Notes under the pieces: model-generated
What the model saw: only the letters and a program-made list of their open reading frames with translations
What the model was told of the DNA's origin: nothing
Databases searched by the model: none
Shown here: in pieces, positions 44,056 through 53,837 of the stretch
How positions within the stretch are numbered: position 1 is the stretch's first letter
Layout: every line of letters begins with the position of its first letter
Made by a program: the position numbers and the translations under genes
Assembly: GCA_022410635.1 (NCBI GenBank)
Contig: JAJVDF010000302.1
Span: 773,902 to 837,901 of the forward strand
Source: Tretioscincus oriximinensis
Lineage: Eukaryota > Chordata > Lepidosauria > Squamata > Gymnophthalmidae
Direction of reading: 5' to 3'
DNA: 64,000 nucleotides

Positions 44056-44341
44056 AAGAAGAAGAAGAAGAAGAAGAAGAAGAAGAATTTAAAAAAGAAA
44101 TTCACAGCACTACTAAATGGGGCCAGCTCCTGAAGGCACCCTCCCCACGGTAAAAAAATGAAAAAACCAATTTCTCACATATTTTACAGATTTCTCACAC
44201 ACTTAAAGAAAATTCTCATGCGCTTTACGGATTTCTCAGAGAGGGCTTTCAGAGGGGTATGCATGTTGGTGGGTGATTTGAATATTCATGAATATGCAAA
44301 TTAGCATGAATATTAATTGCCCCAGAAAATCTGGTCAGTCT
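43649..44341 (+). mobile_element. TAGGCTGACCAG MITE swollen by a trinucleotide array
   Basis: The left end is TAGGCTGACCAGATGAAC and the right end CTGGTCAGTCTA. About 215 bp of (ATA)n and (AGA)n occupy 43880-44090, where other copies have an A-rich run. A half-corrupted octamer palindrome lies at 44276-44301. Confidence 0.85.
43880..44090. repeat. ATA/AGA trinucleotide microsatellite
   Basis: Two phases of ATA and AGA alternate. It creates long poly-Ile/Arg and poly-Leu/Phe frames that are not genes. Confidence 0.95.
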
Positions 44342-44525
44342 AACTCTGCAAGCCCTTGTTCTACTGCTGAGTGGAAGTAAAACATGTGTGCCTCAGTGGA
44401 GCCTTAAAGAAAATACAAAAATGGATCCACGAGTCATTGTTTGAACTGTATGCNATTTGGGGAAGATACCTGTTCCTCCTTATTGCCCCATCATGGAAGT
44501 TCCAGAGGAGTCAGGACCTGGTCAG

Positions 44526-44915
44526 ACACATGTGCTATTGAACTATCTTCAGTTCTTAAGAACTGAATCTGGTTGGGAGCATTTTCCAGCGCGGAATTTT
44601 GACCCAGGAGCTGAAATCTCCAGCAATTGGAGATTTCCTCACGCACATTTTGCCCGTAAATGTTTTGTGATGTCTCTTCTGGCCCCGGGTCACCCTTTAC
44701 AGGAGCAGGGGGCAGAAGTGACATCACAATGATGTCACTTCAGTGCGCTTCTCATGCATTCTCATTTCTCACAAAAGGTATGAGATTCTTATACAACTCC
44801 CAACACTGAACTGGATTAAAGCAGATTAAATAAGCCAGTTTTTTTCTCTGGGTCATTTTTCAGCCCAGTTCTTTAGGACTGAAGATGGTTTAAAGCACTT
44901 GTGTGCCCAAGCCCA
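44526..44915. mobile_element. Palindromic MITE (CTTCAGT family) with nested hAT element
   Basis: The left arm ACATGTGCTATTGAAC then ATCTTCAGTTCTTAAGAAC and the right arm (other strand ACAAGTGCTTTAAACC then ATCTTCAGTCCTAAAGAAC) are inverted. The element at 44569-44808 occupies the middle. Confidence 0.7.
44569..44808. mobile_element. hAT-like MITE (TTGGGAGC/TTGGGAACT family), nested
   Basis: The flanks AACTGAAT (44561-44568) and AACTGGAT (44809-44816) agree at 7 of 8. The right end on the other strand is CAGTGTTGGGAGTTG, like 49439-49735. It contains a perfect 12-bp inverted repeat GAAGTGACATCA/TGATGTCACTTC (44715-44741, 3-nt spacer). Confidence 0.75.
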
Positions 44916-44916
44916 A

Positions 44917-45685
44917 AGTGATTCCCATAAGAAATGCTGATGGGTGGGGTTATTTCTCCTCTCCTTCACATCCCCCCCCCCCAGAACATGCCCAAGCCTC
45001 TTACCCCAAGAGTAGACTTGGAAACTCCATCCATTTCTCAAGGTGCCCCAAACAGGCCAGTTGAAGTCTCTGGCGGCNGTCCTTGCTTCCAGGTACAACA
45101 GAGAGGGGATCAGTGGCCTGGCTGTTTCTGGCTATGGATCTGGCCTTTCCTGGGCTGCCCTTCTGCAGAGGAGAGAAAGTGGAAGACAAAAGGTCCCACA
45201 GGTGCTTTGTCGCTTGTAGGAAGAGCTCGTTTGAAGCGCAGTTCGAGATCAAGCGTTGCTACACTGACCCAAGTTTCAGAGCTCAAAGGAGTTAGTGGCT
45301 CTGAATAAATTTGCATGAAGCTCATGCAAATCAACCCTTCACAAGGAAGGAGATTGGCCACCCCAATTTGCATGCAGAGAGCTGCCTCCACGTGGGGTTG
45401 GGGCTACACTGTTTGCCTCACAATCCTTTACCCGTTGGGGGGAAAAAAGTTAACAAAGAGGGGCCGTCCCCTGATAGCCACATCCCTGATGGGCAATTTT
45501 GATCCTTCCAAGGGGCATCAGAATGGACCTGCTTCAAGGACACAGGAAGAGGAAGTCAAGGAAGGGAAGATGTAGCAGGGCTGCAGCTTCTAGACACAAT
45601 CCACTGGCACAGGCTTGCTGCATGGCACCCCAGGATCAATGAGGAGGGCCCCCCAGAGTTCTCACCAAGTATAAGGATGTTAAGG
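44917..45685 (-). other. No established feature; weak candidate exon
   Basis: On the minus strand CTCTCCTCTGCAG near 45174 and CTTGGGGTAAGAGG near 45000 could bound an exon of about 170 bp upstream of the KRAB exon. The encoded sequence is not recognisable and contains an ambiguous base, so I do not call it. Confidence 0.2.
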
Positions 45686-45693
45686 ATCTAAGG

Positions 45694-45901
45694 CAGGGGT
45701 GGGCAATTAATTTTTCCCAAGGGGCCGCATGAGAAATTGGGGTGGTTTTAGAGGGCCGGATTAATATAGTTAACTCAGTTCTACCCAATACTGTATATAA
45801 CTCTGAGCTAAGAGGGCCGGGCCGGTCAGAGACAGTAGGAGGGCCGCATGTGGCCCTCGGGCCGCCCCTTGCCCAGGTCTGATCTAAGGGAAGCCCTACT
45901 G
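45694..45901. mobile_element. Non-autonomous hAT element, 208 bp
   Basis: It starts CAGGGGTGGGCAATTAATTT and ends GGGCCGCCCCTTGCCCAGG then TCTG. It has an exact 8-bp duplication ATCTAAGG (45686-45693, 45902-45909). The interior is rich in GGGCCGG blocks, as in Charlie-type elements. Confidence 0.92.
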
Positions 45902-46000
45902 GATCAGGCCGTATTTCATGGAGACCAACATTCTCACACAGTGGCCTAACGCTGAAGGAGGAAGCAAAACGTCCACCGACTCACCTCCTTATCTCTCCAA
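45902..46000 (-). mobile_element. CR1 3' UTR fragment
   Basis: AAGCCCTACTGGATCAGGCC matches the CR1 3' UTR on the minus strand. The hAT element lies at its edge. Confidence 0.55.
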
Positions 46001-46044
46001 CCTGGAGGCAGTTGCCTCAGCACCCATTTTAGTAACCATGATAC

Positions 46045-46860
46045 ACCCAAGAACGTAATGGAGGCCTATTGAGTGGGGCCACAGCCTATCTAGTCCAGCC
46101 TTCTGTTTTACCCAACGGCCCACCAATTGCACCTGGGTAGTCTGAAACAGAAGAAGTCAAATGCCTCTTCTCAGAAGGCATTTCAGGAATCCTGCCTCTG
46201 TTGTTCCATGCCAGAGGCCGGATCAAGAGATCCATCCTAGTAGCTATTTTTGTACTCTTAGCTCCCATGAACTTGTCTAATCCTATCCTGAAGCTATCCA
46301 GGCGGCTAGCTACCACCACCTCTTCTGGAAGTAAATTCCACAGGCTGATAACCCTATGATTGAAGGTATACTTTCCCTCGTCGTTTCTTCTGCCCATCAG
46401 TTTCAAGGAATGCCTCCTGGTCCTAGTGTTGTTTGATAGAGAAAATACTTTTCTCTATTCACCTGATCCACCCCATGCATGATTTTATACACTTCAATCA
46501 GATCACCTCTTAAATTCCAACTTTCGAGGGTGAAGAGGCCCAGACGTTGCAGCCGGATTTTGTAAGGAATTCTGCTCCAGCCCCTTGATCATTCTTGTTG
46601 CCCTTTTCTGCACCTCCTCTAGTTCCCCTATATCTTTTCTGAGATGTGGTGACCAGAATTGGACAAAGTATTCTAAATTTGGCCTCACCACTGATTTACA
46701 AAGAGGCACTTGTCTGACTTGTTTTCATCCCCTTCCGAATTACTCCCAGCATGGAATTTGCTTTTTTTCACTACTCCTGGAACCTGGGTTGACCCCTTCA
46801 CTAAGCTGTCCAGCAGACCCCAAGCCCACTTGGCCTTCATACTTTGGTCTAAGCCTTTCT
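46045..46860 (-). mobile_element. CR1 LINE 3' end, older subfamily
   Basis: The minus strand runs from LVKGSTQVPG-type codons (about 46800) through [17 protein letters not shown] to the 3' UTR with CTGGACTAGATAGGCTGTGG. It is similar to 10215-11430. Confidence 0.85.
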
Positions 46861-46939
46861 TAAAGTCATCCAGCTCGATAATCTCCAACATATGCTCACC
46901 CAAAAACACACTGCCCACGAAACAAATCTTCTCCACATC

Positions 46940-47020
46940 AGATACACGAGGCCTTGAACTCCGATCTCTCTGCTGAGAACACCGAAACTGTTAATCTCTG
47001 CAGCACCGTGCCTCTTAAGG
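46940..47020 (-). mobile_element. S3 SINE head fragment
   Basis: The minus strand reads TGCTGCAGAGATTAACAG and GATCGGAGTTCAAGGCC. Only the tRNA-like head remains. Confidence 0.5.
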
Positions 47021-47179
47021 TGGACGTAGGCCAGCAAGTTAGCCAGGGGTTTCTCTCACTTTTCGAGGTTAAAGCTCGGTTTGCTACCTAGGAGGAAATC
47101 ATGCTTCTTTGTGTGCCTGGACTTAATGTACCTAACACAGGCCTTCCTTGGGACCTACGAAAAGATCTGGGAAATCTCA

Positions 47180-47505
47180 CTTTGGGGTGCCTACCCCACC
47201 CTGCCAGGGGGAGATGCGATTTCCCCATTTTTTGCTGAAGAAAATATAAAAAAACCCATTTTATTTAAAATAAATCACTGCACCACCACTGGGGGGGGGG
47301 GGGGGGGATGTCCGGCAACTGGGGCCAGCTCCTGAAGGCACCCACAAAAAAACCCCCACAAAAACATAAATTGCAAAGTCCTTGCAAATTTCTCGTGTGC
47401 TCCAGGGATTTCGGGGGTGGGTGATTTTGCATATTCATGAATTTGCAAATTAGCACGAATATTAATTGCCCCCAGTTTGGGCCTCAGAAAATCTGGTCGG
47501 TCTAC
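47180..47505 (+). mobile_element. TAGGCTGACCAG MITE, 5' end lost
   Basis: The left terminus is degraded. The right end is AAATCTGGTCGGTCTA. An octamer palindrome lies near 47425-47450 (TTTTGCAT ... TTGCAAAT), and a G16 run at 47290-47307. Confidence 0.75.
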
Positions 47506-47732
47506 TGGCTGGGGAAATTCATAGGTAGCCCTGCCGTTTCGGTACCACGTCGCTCCACTGTGGGGCACTGTTGCATTCTCGGAAAGACGAGACACACCGA
47601 GTGGAACACAAACTCAGAAACACTAGAGAATCCGCCTTTTTAGACAGCCGCCAGAAAACAAGTTATAATGCAGGATATAAACAGCCTCCAGCAATCGGGT
47701 CCTGCTCAGTTCCACCAGACNCACCATACTAG

Positions 47733-48222
47733 ACTGACCAGATTTTCTGAGGCCCAAACTGGGGTACTTAATACCCATGCTAATATGCATATTCATGAAT
47801 ATGCAAATCACCCACCAATGTGCACACCCAGCCCCCTCCCAAATCCCTAGAGAGCGTGAGAAATCTGTGAAGCGTGTGAGAAATTTGCGACATCATGGGG
47901 GGAGGGTGTATTCGGGAGCTGGCCACGGTTGCCAGAGCCTCTTAGGGTGCCGCAGTGAATTTAAACTTTGTAAAAAATATTTTGAAAATAAAAATCATTT
48001 TTTAATTTTTTTTTTTTCTGAAGGGACAGGGCCTTCAAGAGCTGGCCCCGGGTGCCAGAGCACCCTAGTGGTGGTACAGTGATTTATTGTTTTAAAAAAT
48101 TATTTATTTTTTAAATTTCCTCAGCAAAAAATGGGGAAATCTCCCCCTCACACCCGGAGGGCGGGTTAGAAAGCTCCAAACTTTGGTTTCCCTCCCCCCA
48201 AAGGGGACATTTGGTCAGCCTA
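47733..48222 (-). mobile_element. TAGGCTGACCAG MITE, partly duplicated inside
   Basis: It starts TAGACTGACCAGATTTTC and ends CATTTGGTCAGCCTA. The octamer palindrome is at 47783-47808. The internal GAGCTGG...TTGCCAGAGC segment occurs twice (about 47917 and 48038). Confidence 0.85.
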
Positions 48223-48519
48223 ATCCAGACAGGGTTTGTATTGTGCTTTTATAGGAAGGCTACGAGGGGTCTGCCATACAGAAAGTGGCAACTCACCACG
48301 ACTGTGCTATAAAGTTAAGTTACAGCATTTCCAGGAAAACCCGAATTCATGGTGGGTTTTCCCGAACCACCGCTAACACCACTCTTATGGTCAGCTAGCA
48401 GCACGATGGCTGTTTCTGGCCGTGCACATGGAAATCCTGAAGCTAAAACAGTTTTGCACCTCTGCAGAAGCCAACAGACATACTTCTTGGGTATTTCACC
48501 TGGAGGACGATCAGACAGT
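48223..48519. other. No feature recognised
   Basis: No supportable gene or repeat is seen. Confidence 0.45.
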
Positions 48520-48660
48520 GGAACAGGAGGGAGTGACTCCTCTTTTATGGAAGCTTTCAAACAAAGGCTGGCCAATCATCTACCTGGGATCCTTAGAAAA
48601 TCCTACATTGAGCAGGAGCTTGGGCTCGATACCCTGGTGCTCCCTTCCAACTCTATCCGG
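48520..48660 (+). mobile_element. CR1 3' terminal fragment
   Basis: It matches late ORF2 codons and 3' UTR (GAGCAGGAGCTTGGGCTCG, CTCCCTTCCAACTCTAT). Confidence 0.7.
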
Positions 48661-48761
48661 TATTATGAAATGTGTAATGGCAATTGGCCTTCTAACCAAT
48701 CGCCAATGCAGGGACTAACCCCGCCCCTGTGCAGTTAATAGGTTGACCAACCGCCAGAAGA

Positions 48762-49036
48762 AGAAGAAGAAGAAGAAGAAGAAGAAGAAGAAGAAGAAGA
48801 AGAAGAAGAAGCAGAAGGAGAAGGAGAAGGAGAAGGAGAAGAAGGAGGAGGAGGAGGAGGAGGAGGAGAAGGAGAAGGAGGAGGAGGAGGAGGAGGAGCC
48901 GGGCTAGGAATTGGAGGAGGAGAAGGAGAAGGAGAAGGAGGAGGAGAAGGAGAAGGAGAAGGAGAAGGAGAAGGAGAAGGAGAAGGAGAAGAAGGAGGAG
49001 GAGGAGGAGGAGAAGGAGAAGGAGGAGGAGGAGGAG
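48762..49036. repeat. AGA/AGG microsatellite
   Basis: This is a purine-only array, the expanded tail of the next SINE. It causes long poly-Leu and poly-Glu/Lys frames. Confidence 0.95.
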
Positions 49037-49037
49037 A

Positions 49038-49323
49038 ACAACTTGGTTCTTATACCCCGCTTTTCTCACCTTTCAAAGGGACTCAAAGCAGCTTACAAGG
49101 ATATATTTCACCCGAAGGCTTCCATTCTATCTTTCCCACCAGGCTGTGGTGGTTCCCATGTATCTACTTGCAGTCAGTTGCAATTTCTTGCAATTCCTGC
49201 TTTCGAATAGCTGGGTTGGCTAGTGGAAGGTGCTCAACCCTCCCTACGTCCCACACAGGGCTTCGAAACCCCACCTCCCAGGCGAGAGACCAATTCCTAA
49301 GCGACTGAGCTATCCGTGCCTGC
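49038..49323 (-). mobile_element. S2 tRNA-derived SINE, full length
   Basis: The minus-strand head has GCACGGATAGCTCAGTCGC and box B GGTTTCGAAGCCC. The body and tail are complete. Confidence 0.9.
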
Positions 49324-49438
49324 CAAATCATGGTGCCCACGTTGGCGTGGTCAGCATAGCAATGACCCCCGCTAACCACTCTGGTTCTCCACCGTGGAGG
49401 AGCTTCCTGAGGTAAGAGAAGCCCAAGGCAGAGGGGAG

Positions 49439-49735
49439 CAGTGTTGGGAACTCCCAGAAGGGAAATAAACCGGAGGGGGGCCAAAAATTTCGAGTAGCCC
49501 CCGGTAATCTCTTTCACAAACAACGGGAGGGTTTTTTATGATGTTACTTCCTGGGCACAACAGGAAGTAACGTCACCCTGGGTGCCATTGCCCCAGAAGC
49601 AAATACTTCCAGTAAAATGGCTGCTCCCCAGGATAAGGGCAATTGTCTCATGTACCCCTGCATGAGATCTCAAATCTTGTGCAAGGCACGCTATTTTGCA
49701 GATTGCACGAGATTCTCATGCAGTTCCCAACTCTG
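49439..49735. mobile_element. hAT-like MITE, TIR CAGWGTTGGGAACT
   Basis: It has an exact 8-bp duplication GAGGGGAG (49431-49438, 49736-49743). The left end is CAGTGTTGGGAACT and the right end on the other strand CAGAGTTGGGAACT. A central hairpin has 15-bp arms with one mismatch around TTACTTCCTG/CAGGAAGTAA (49544-49570). Confidence 0.92.
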
Positions 49736-49743
49736 GAGGGGAG

Positions 49744-49890
49744 GAGGAAGTTAGAGACACTGTGAGGTGGGAGGGAGGGGCAAGAGAGTTGGGAGGGTGG
49801 GGGAGGGAGGGACAACCAAGGTGGGAGGACAGTGGGGGGAGGGATAGGGGCAAGAAGCAGGGCAAGGGGGGGGGGGCAGAAGTAGCAAGA
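49744..49890 (+). other. G-rich polypurine stretch
   Basis: Many GGG and GGGG runs give quadruplex potential. The origin is unclear. Confidence 0.5.
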
Positions 49891-49944
49891 CAGGTGACAG
49901 CTAGAACGCCCATTCTATTATTCTCTGATCACTCCAGTGAGAAA

Positions 49945-50215
49945 ATATTATTTATTTATTTATACTTATGCCCCACACTATACTTCAAAGTCTCAAGGCA
50001 GCCCACAATAAAACAATATAAAATTGACACGTTAAAACAGTACCGAAGGTGGGAAGAAAAACAGCATTTCCTCAATCAACGGCCTTTCATAAAGATCTTC
50101 TAAAATAACACAACGATGGAGACTGACACACCTCGAGGGGGGAGCCTATTCCAAACACTGGGGGCAGCCACCGAGAAGGCCCTGCCTACATGGGAGAAGC
50201 GTTTTTCCTCCTGGT
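49945..50215 (-). mobile_element. LINE 3' fragment, L2-like or related
   Basis: The left end has (ATTT)n, then minus-strand CTTTGAAGTATAGTGTGGGG. GGGGGCAGCCACCGAGAAGG lies at 50159-50178. The class is uncertain. Confidence 0.45.
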
Positions 50216-50221
50216 CTTACC

Positions 50222-50290
50222 TGCATTGAGCAGGGGGTTGGACTCGATGGCCCTGGAGGTCCCTTCCAACTCTATGATTCTATGATTCAC
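50222..50290 (+). mobile_element. CR1 3' terminal fragment
   Basis: GCATTGAGCAGGGGGTTGGA through CTATGATTCTATGATT is present. Confidence 0.85.
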
Positions 50291-50369
50291 ATCTGTCTGG
50301 CTGCACACGAAATTCCCTTGCCGGGAACGTCCAGGAAATGAGCAAGGATTCCGTTCCCTTCCTTTTGTC

Positions 50370-50670
50370 ACTTTTGTTATGCTTTCTGGTTCCCAGAAAT
50401 TCCTAGCAAGGCTCCTTCATTCTCCCCTCCCCAGACATGCAAATAAGTAAAGCTATAACAAGAAACTCGCCGTTGATGATGGGTTTTCCAATTGTTTTGG
50501 AATACACCTTCTATGTCTTGCAACCTTTTTAATGGGTTTGTATACTGGAGGACGAGGAGCTCCGATTGAGTGTATATATTACTATTGTTAACCATTTTGT
50601 GTTACTTTGAATCTCTGATTGCGTTGTATACTCCTGTGATGTGTCAATAAAGAATTTTTTAAAACCCAAC
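50370..50670 (+). other. Unassigned block ending in a poly(A)-type signal
   Basis: It ends CAATAAAGAATTTTTTAAAA, which looks like the 3' end of a retrotransposed transcript. No coding family is recognised. Confidence 0.4.
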
Positions 50671-50724
50671 TTTCTGATTCTTGTCTGAAGGAGGGATTCC
50701 TTTCTCGCTAATACTGAAGGACAT

Positions 50725-50870
50725 CAAAGCAGCTTCCATAACCTTCTGTCCGTCACTTCACAGCTCCAAAGGACTGTCAGTAGCCCAAGGTCACTTCTGC
50801 TTTTGTGCAGAAGTGCAGAATCAAACTAGAAGGCTTCCAGATAAGAGTCCAACCCTCAAACCACAAGGCA
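50725..50870 (-). mobile_element. Old S1 SINE fragment
   Basis: The minus strand shows GGTTGGACTCTTATCTGG, a degraded box B and GTGACCTTGGGCTAC. Confidence 0.5.
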
Positions 50871-51047
50871 ACAGTTAAAACAAGCTCCTTCCAATTGCCT
50901 TGAGAACGCCATGATACTCCTGCCAATCCCAGTGCGGTGCCACGAGGCTTATCCAGCGTCCAGAAGGAATTATCTGGCGAACTATCTGATCAGAACTCCA
51001 CAACAAACATGGCTTCCAAAAAGCATTCTAAAGGACAGCTGCAGCCA

Positions 51048-51195
51048 TAGATGTGCTCTTAAAATCCTTTTCAATCCTGAAGGACAGGACTGAAAATCAT
51101 ATGTGTGTGTGTGTGAGGTTCCCACCACACACACACACACTGATTTTTCATCCAGTTCTTCAGGACTGAAGATGGTTTAAAAGAACGGGTGTGAC
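51048..51195. mobile_element. Short palindromic MITE (CTTCAGT family)
   Basis: The left arm GTGCTCTTAAAATCC and the right arm (other strand CGTTCTTTTAAACCATCTTC) are inverted around a (GT)n/(CA)n centre. Confidence 0.6.
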
Positions 51196-51415
51196 TATGG
51201 CTCTGGAGATACAGAAATCTACAGGTGAAGCTTTCTTCTGACGGGAGATCGTGACACATTAAATAACATTTCACATTCAGCTGCTTTTAAAGGTAAGGCC
51301 AGTTTTACATTTACCCTTTCTGTGTGTATTTATAGCCCCATCATGGCTCCCTGGGATTCTCAGGGGTAGAATAATTGGCCTGCTTGCTGGTTCAACCTCC
51401 AACCTCTCCCTGGAA

Positions 51416-51815
51416 TAGGGGTTGCCACCTGTCCCGTATTATACGGGATGTCCTGTATTTCAGGTAAAAATTACGCGTCCCGTATTATGACTCAACGTCC
51501 CGTAAAATACCACTAATATCATGCTTGTTTNGAAATTTGAATTGCCACTTTGATATATGTTGATCATTATATTCTAATCGATACAAACTCATAGATTATC
51601 GAAGTTTCAGCAGGCGGCGAGTTCCGACGAGGAAAGTTGCAACCGGATGTTGCAAGCGAAACTCAAATAGAAAGGAACAGGAAGTAGGAAGTGTCTTCTT
51701 CGAATAGTGGTGTAGTCAGGTGCTGTGATTTTTTTAGTGTTCCTTATTTTTGTGAAATGTCCCTTATTTTTACGAGCGTGTCCCTTATTTCACTTATCAA
51801 AAGGTGTCAACCCTA
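51416..51815. mobile_element. hAT-like MITE, TIR TAGGGTTGMCACCT
   Basis: The left end is TAGGGGTTGCCACCT and the right end on the other strand TAGGGTTGACACCT. The flanks CCCTGGAA (51408-51415) and CTCTGGAA (51816-51823) agree at 7 of 8. Both ends contain repeated TCCCTTATTT/CCGTATTATA-type blocks. Confidence 0.85.
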
Positions 51816-52082
51816 CTCTGGAAAGAGGCAATAGCAAATCTCTTCTGTCACCCCTGCCAAGAAATTGGCATGGAGGAGGTGACCAGACAGAATCCGGGAC
51901 AGAAAACTTCAATGGGTGTGAAAAAGTGACTTTTATCCTCAAGTACTGCAGGCATTAGATGAGAAGGTCCTTTCTTTTGTAGCCATTAAAGGTGCAAAAC
52001 CTCTATCTTGGATTTTACCTGGTAACCCTGGCATGGAGGTGGTAGAACAAACTGCCTGGAAAGATGAAGGTTTAATGATACG

Positions 52083-52373
52083 TTCACCCAGAGGGTCATC
52101 GGCCCATAGAATTTACTTCCAGAGGAGGTGGTGGTGGCTGGCAGCCTGGATAGCTTTAAGAGAGGATTAGACAAGTTCATGGAAGCCAAGGGTATAAGCA
52201 GCTACTAGGATGTATGTCTTGATGCTGCCTCCGAGATGGAGCACCAGGTAGGATTCCAAAAATACCATTCGCAGGTGAACAGGTGAAGATGTTGACTTCT
52301 TCTGTTTCAAACTACCCAGACACAATTGATGGGCCACAGCTGGGCTAGATGGGCCCTGGACCAATTCAGCAGG
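52083..52373 (+). mobile_element. CR1 LINE 3' end
   Basis: It starts at the TTCACCCAGAGGGTCATCGG block. The 3' UTR is followed directly by a SINE at 52374. Confidence 0.8.
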
Positions 52374-52682
52374 GCACGGATAGCTCAGTCGCTTAGGAAT
52401 CCGTCTCTCGCCTGGGAGATGGGGTTTCGAAGCCCTGTGTGGGACGTGGGGAGGGCTGAGCACCTTCCACTAGCCTGTAGCTCCAGCCAACCCAGCTATT
52501 CGAAAGCAAGAATTGCAAGAAATTGCAACTGACTGCAAGTAGATACATGGGAACCACCACAGCCTGGCGGGGAAGATAGAATGTGAGCCTTCGGGCAAAA
52601 TATATCCTTGTAAGCCGCTTTGAGTCCCTTTGAAAGGTGAGAAAAGCGGGGTATAAGAACCAGGTTCTTCTTCTTCTTCTTA
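52374..52682 (+). mobile_element. S2 tRNA-derived SINE, full length
   Basis: GCACGGATAGCTCAGTCGC head, GGTTTCGAAGCC box B, complete body and TTC tail. It is the best reference copy of S2 here. Confidence 0.92.
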
Positions 52683-52685
52683 ATG

Positions 52686-52896
52686 TGGAAGTCTCCTGAT
52701 TCGGTTCTGCCCTCCTCCACAAAAGCAAGCTGGGTGACCTTGGGGTACTCACAGTTTTTCAGAGCTCTCTCAGCTCCACCTGCTTTACAAGGTGTCTGTT
52801 GTGAAGGGAAGAGCAGAAGGTTATGTAAGCCGCTTTGATTCCCTTTGGGTTGAAAAAAGCGGGTATAAAAACNTCTTCTTCTTCTTCTTCTTCTTT
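52686..52896 (+). mobile_element. S1 Sauria SINE with the shared 3' tail
   Basis: The body has CTCTCAGCTCCACCTGC and GGTGTCTGTTGTG. The tail is GTAAGCCGCTTTGATTCCC, AAAAAGCGGG and (TTC)n, the same tail as S2. Confidence 0.88.
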
Positions 52897-53490
52897 CCCT
52901 GCCTTAAGAAAACTCTAACTTTTGATCACGGAATCAACCACAAACTGGTACCCGACAACGACAGTGTGACTAATGTAAAGGGAAAGGTAGTGTTCATTTT
53001 TAAAGGTGAAGGGAAGCCTAAAGAATATCTTACAAATATCTGTCCTTTTCAAAACACATCCTCAAACCCAGAAAAACTGCTCCAGCTGGCTTTAAAAGCA
53101 GCAGTTCATTTCCCCACCAGGCCCTGGTGTCTGGATTATGCATGCAAATTTTATGCAAACAGTATGAGCAATGTGAAAATTAGAGATGCAAAATCAGCCA
53201 CAGCCCGCTGCCTCCTGGAGCGTTTCCATGGCGGCCCTTGATGCTGTGCAAGCTGCCGTGTGGGATGTGTGGGGCTTCAAAAAAAAAAGGAACAACGGTC
53301 AGCCGGGAGATCTGGGAAGAATAAAGGCAGGTGGAAAACTGGGATTGCAAAATGTAGGAGGAGCCTAGATTTCTCTGCATAAACCCAGTTTCTTGCCTAA
53401 GGAGGAAAGCACTGAAAAAAATCTTCCACTGTACGTACAATAATTTAGTCACACATCTTCTTTCATCAATAAGAAATGCATCACCGATGG
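52897..53490. other. No feature recognised
   Basis: An open frame to 53241 (plus) has no recognisable content and is probably chance. Confidence 0.45.
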
Positions 53491-53549
53491 TAAAATTTTG
53501 AGCTCTGGGATTGGTCTTTATTTGACCAATCCCAGAGCTCGGAATTTTA
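53491..53549. repeat. Perfect 17-bp hairpin with CCAAT in both arms
   Basis: GAGCTCTGGGATTGGTC (53500-53516) and its exact inverse (53524-53540) flank a 7-nt spacer. Imperfect pairing extends about nine more bases each side. Confidence 0.9.
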
Positions 53550-53647
53550 TCATTGTTTTGGACATGGAGACAGAGGGTTTGGGCACCGTAGTCTGGCATC
53601 CATGCCGTCAGACGTGGCAGAGTGGACAGCAGCCTCTAGCCACCAAA

Positions 53648-53775
53648 CCCACCAAGAGAACCATCCCAGTAGCTATTTAAACCCTTGGCTTCCATGAACT
53701 TAAGGTTTACGGATCCTGCCTTAAAGCTATCCAGGCTGCAGGCTACCCCTACCTCTGCTGGAAGTAAATTCTGTA
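53648..53775 (-). mobile_element. CR1 fragment
   Basis: The minus strand has AGGTAGGGGTAGCCTGCAGC and the CCAAGGGTTTAAATAGC block. Confidence 0.7.
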
Positions 53776-53837
53776 AAATAGCTATCAGAAAAGTGGAATA
53801 GGCTGCTACAGGACATATGGTACACGAGGAGACACCA

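Noticed and set aside
43829..44105. Poly-Ile/Arg and poly-Phe/Leu frames
   Set aside because: Trinucleotide array inside a MITE.
48692..49069. Long poly-Leu frame on the minus strand
   Set aside because: It is produced by the AGA/AGG microsatellite and is not a protein.
52374..52450. tRNA-like sequence with box A and box B
   Set aside because: It is the head of a SINE. The body and tail follow, and there is no mature tRNA end or discrete gene. The same applies to the other SINE heads.
52792..53241. Open frame of 149 codons
   Set aside because: It starts in a SINE tail and shows no recognisable domain or splice sites that would support a gene.
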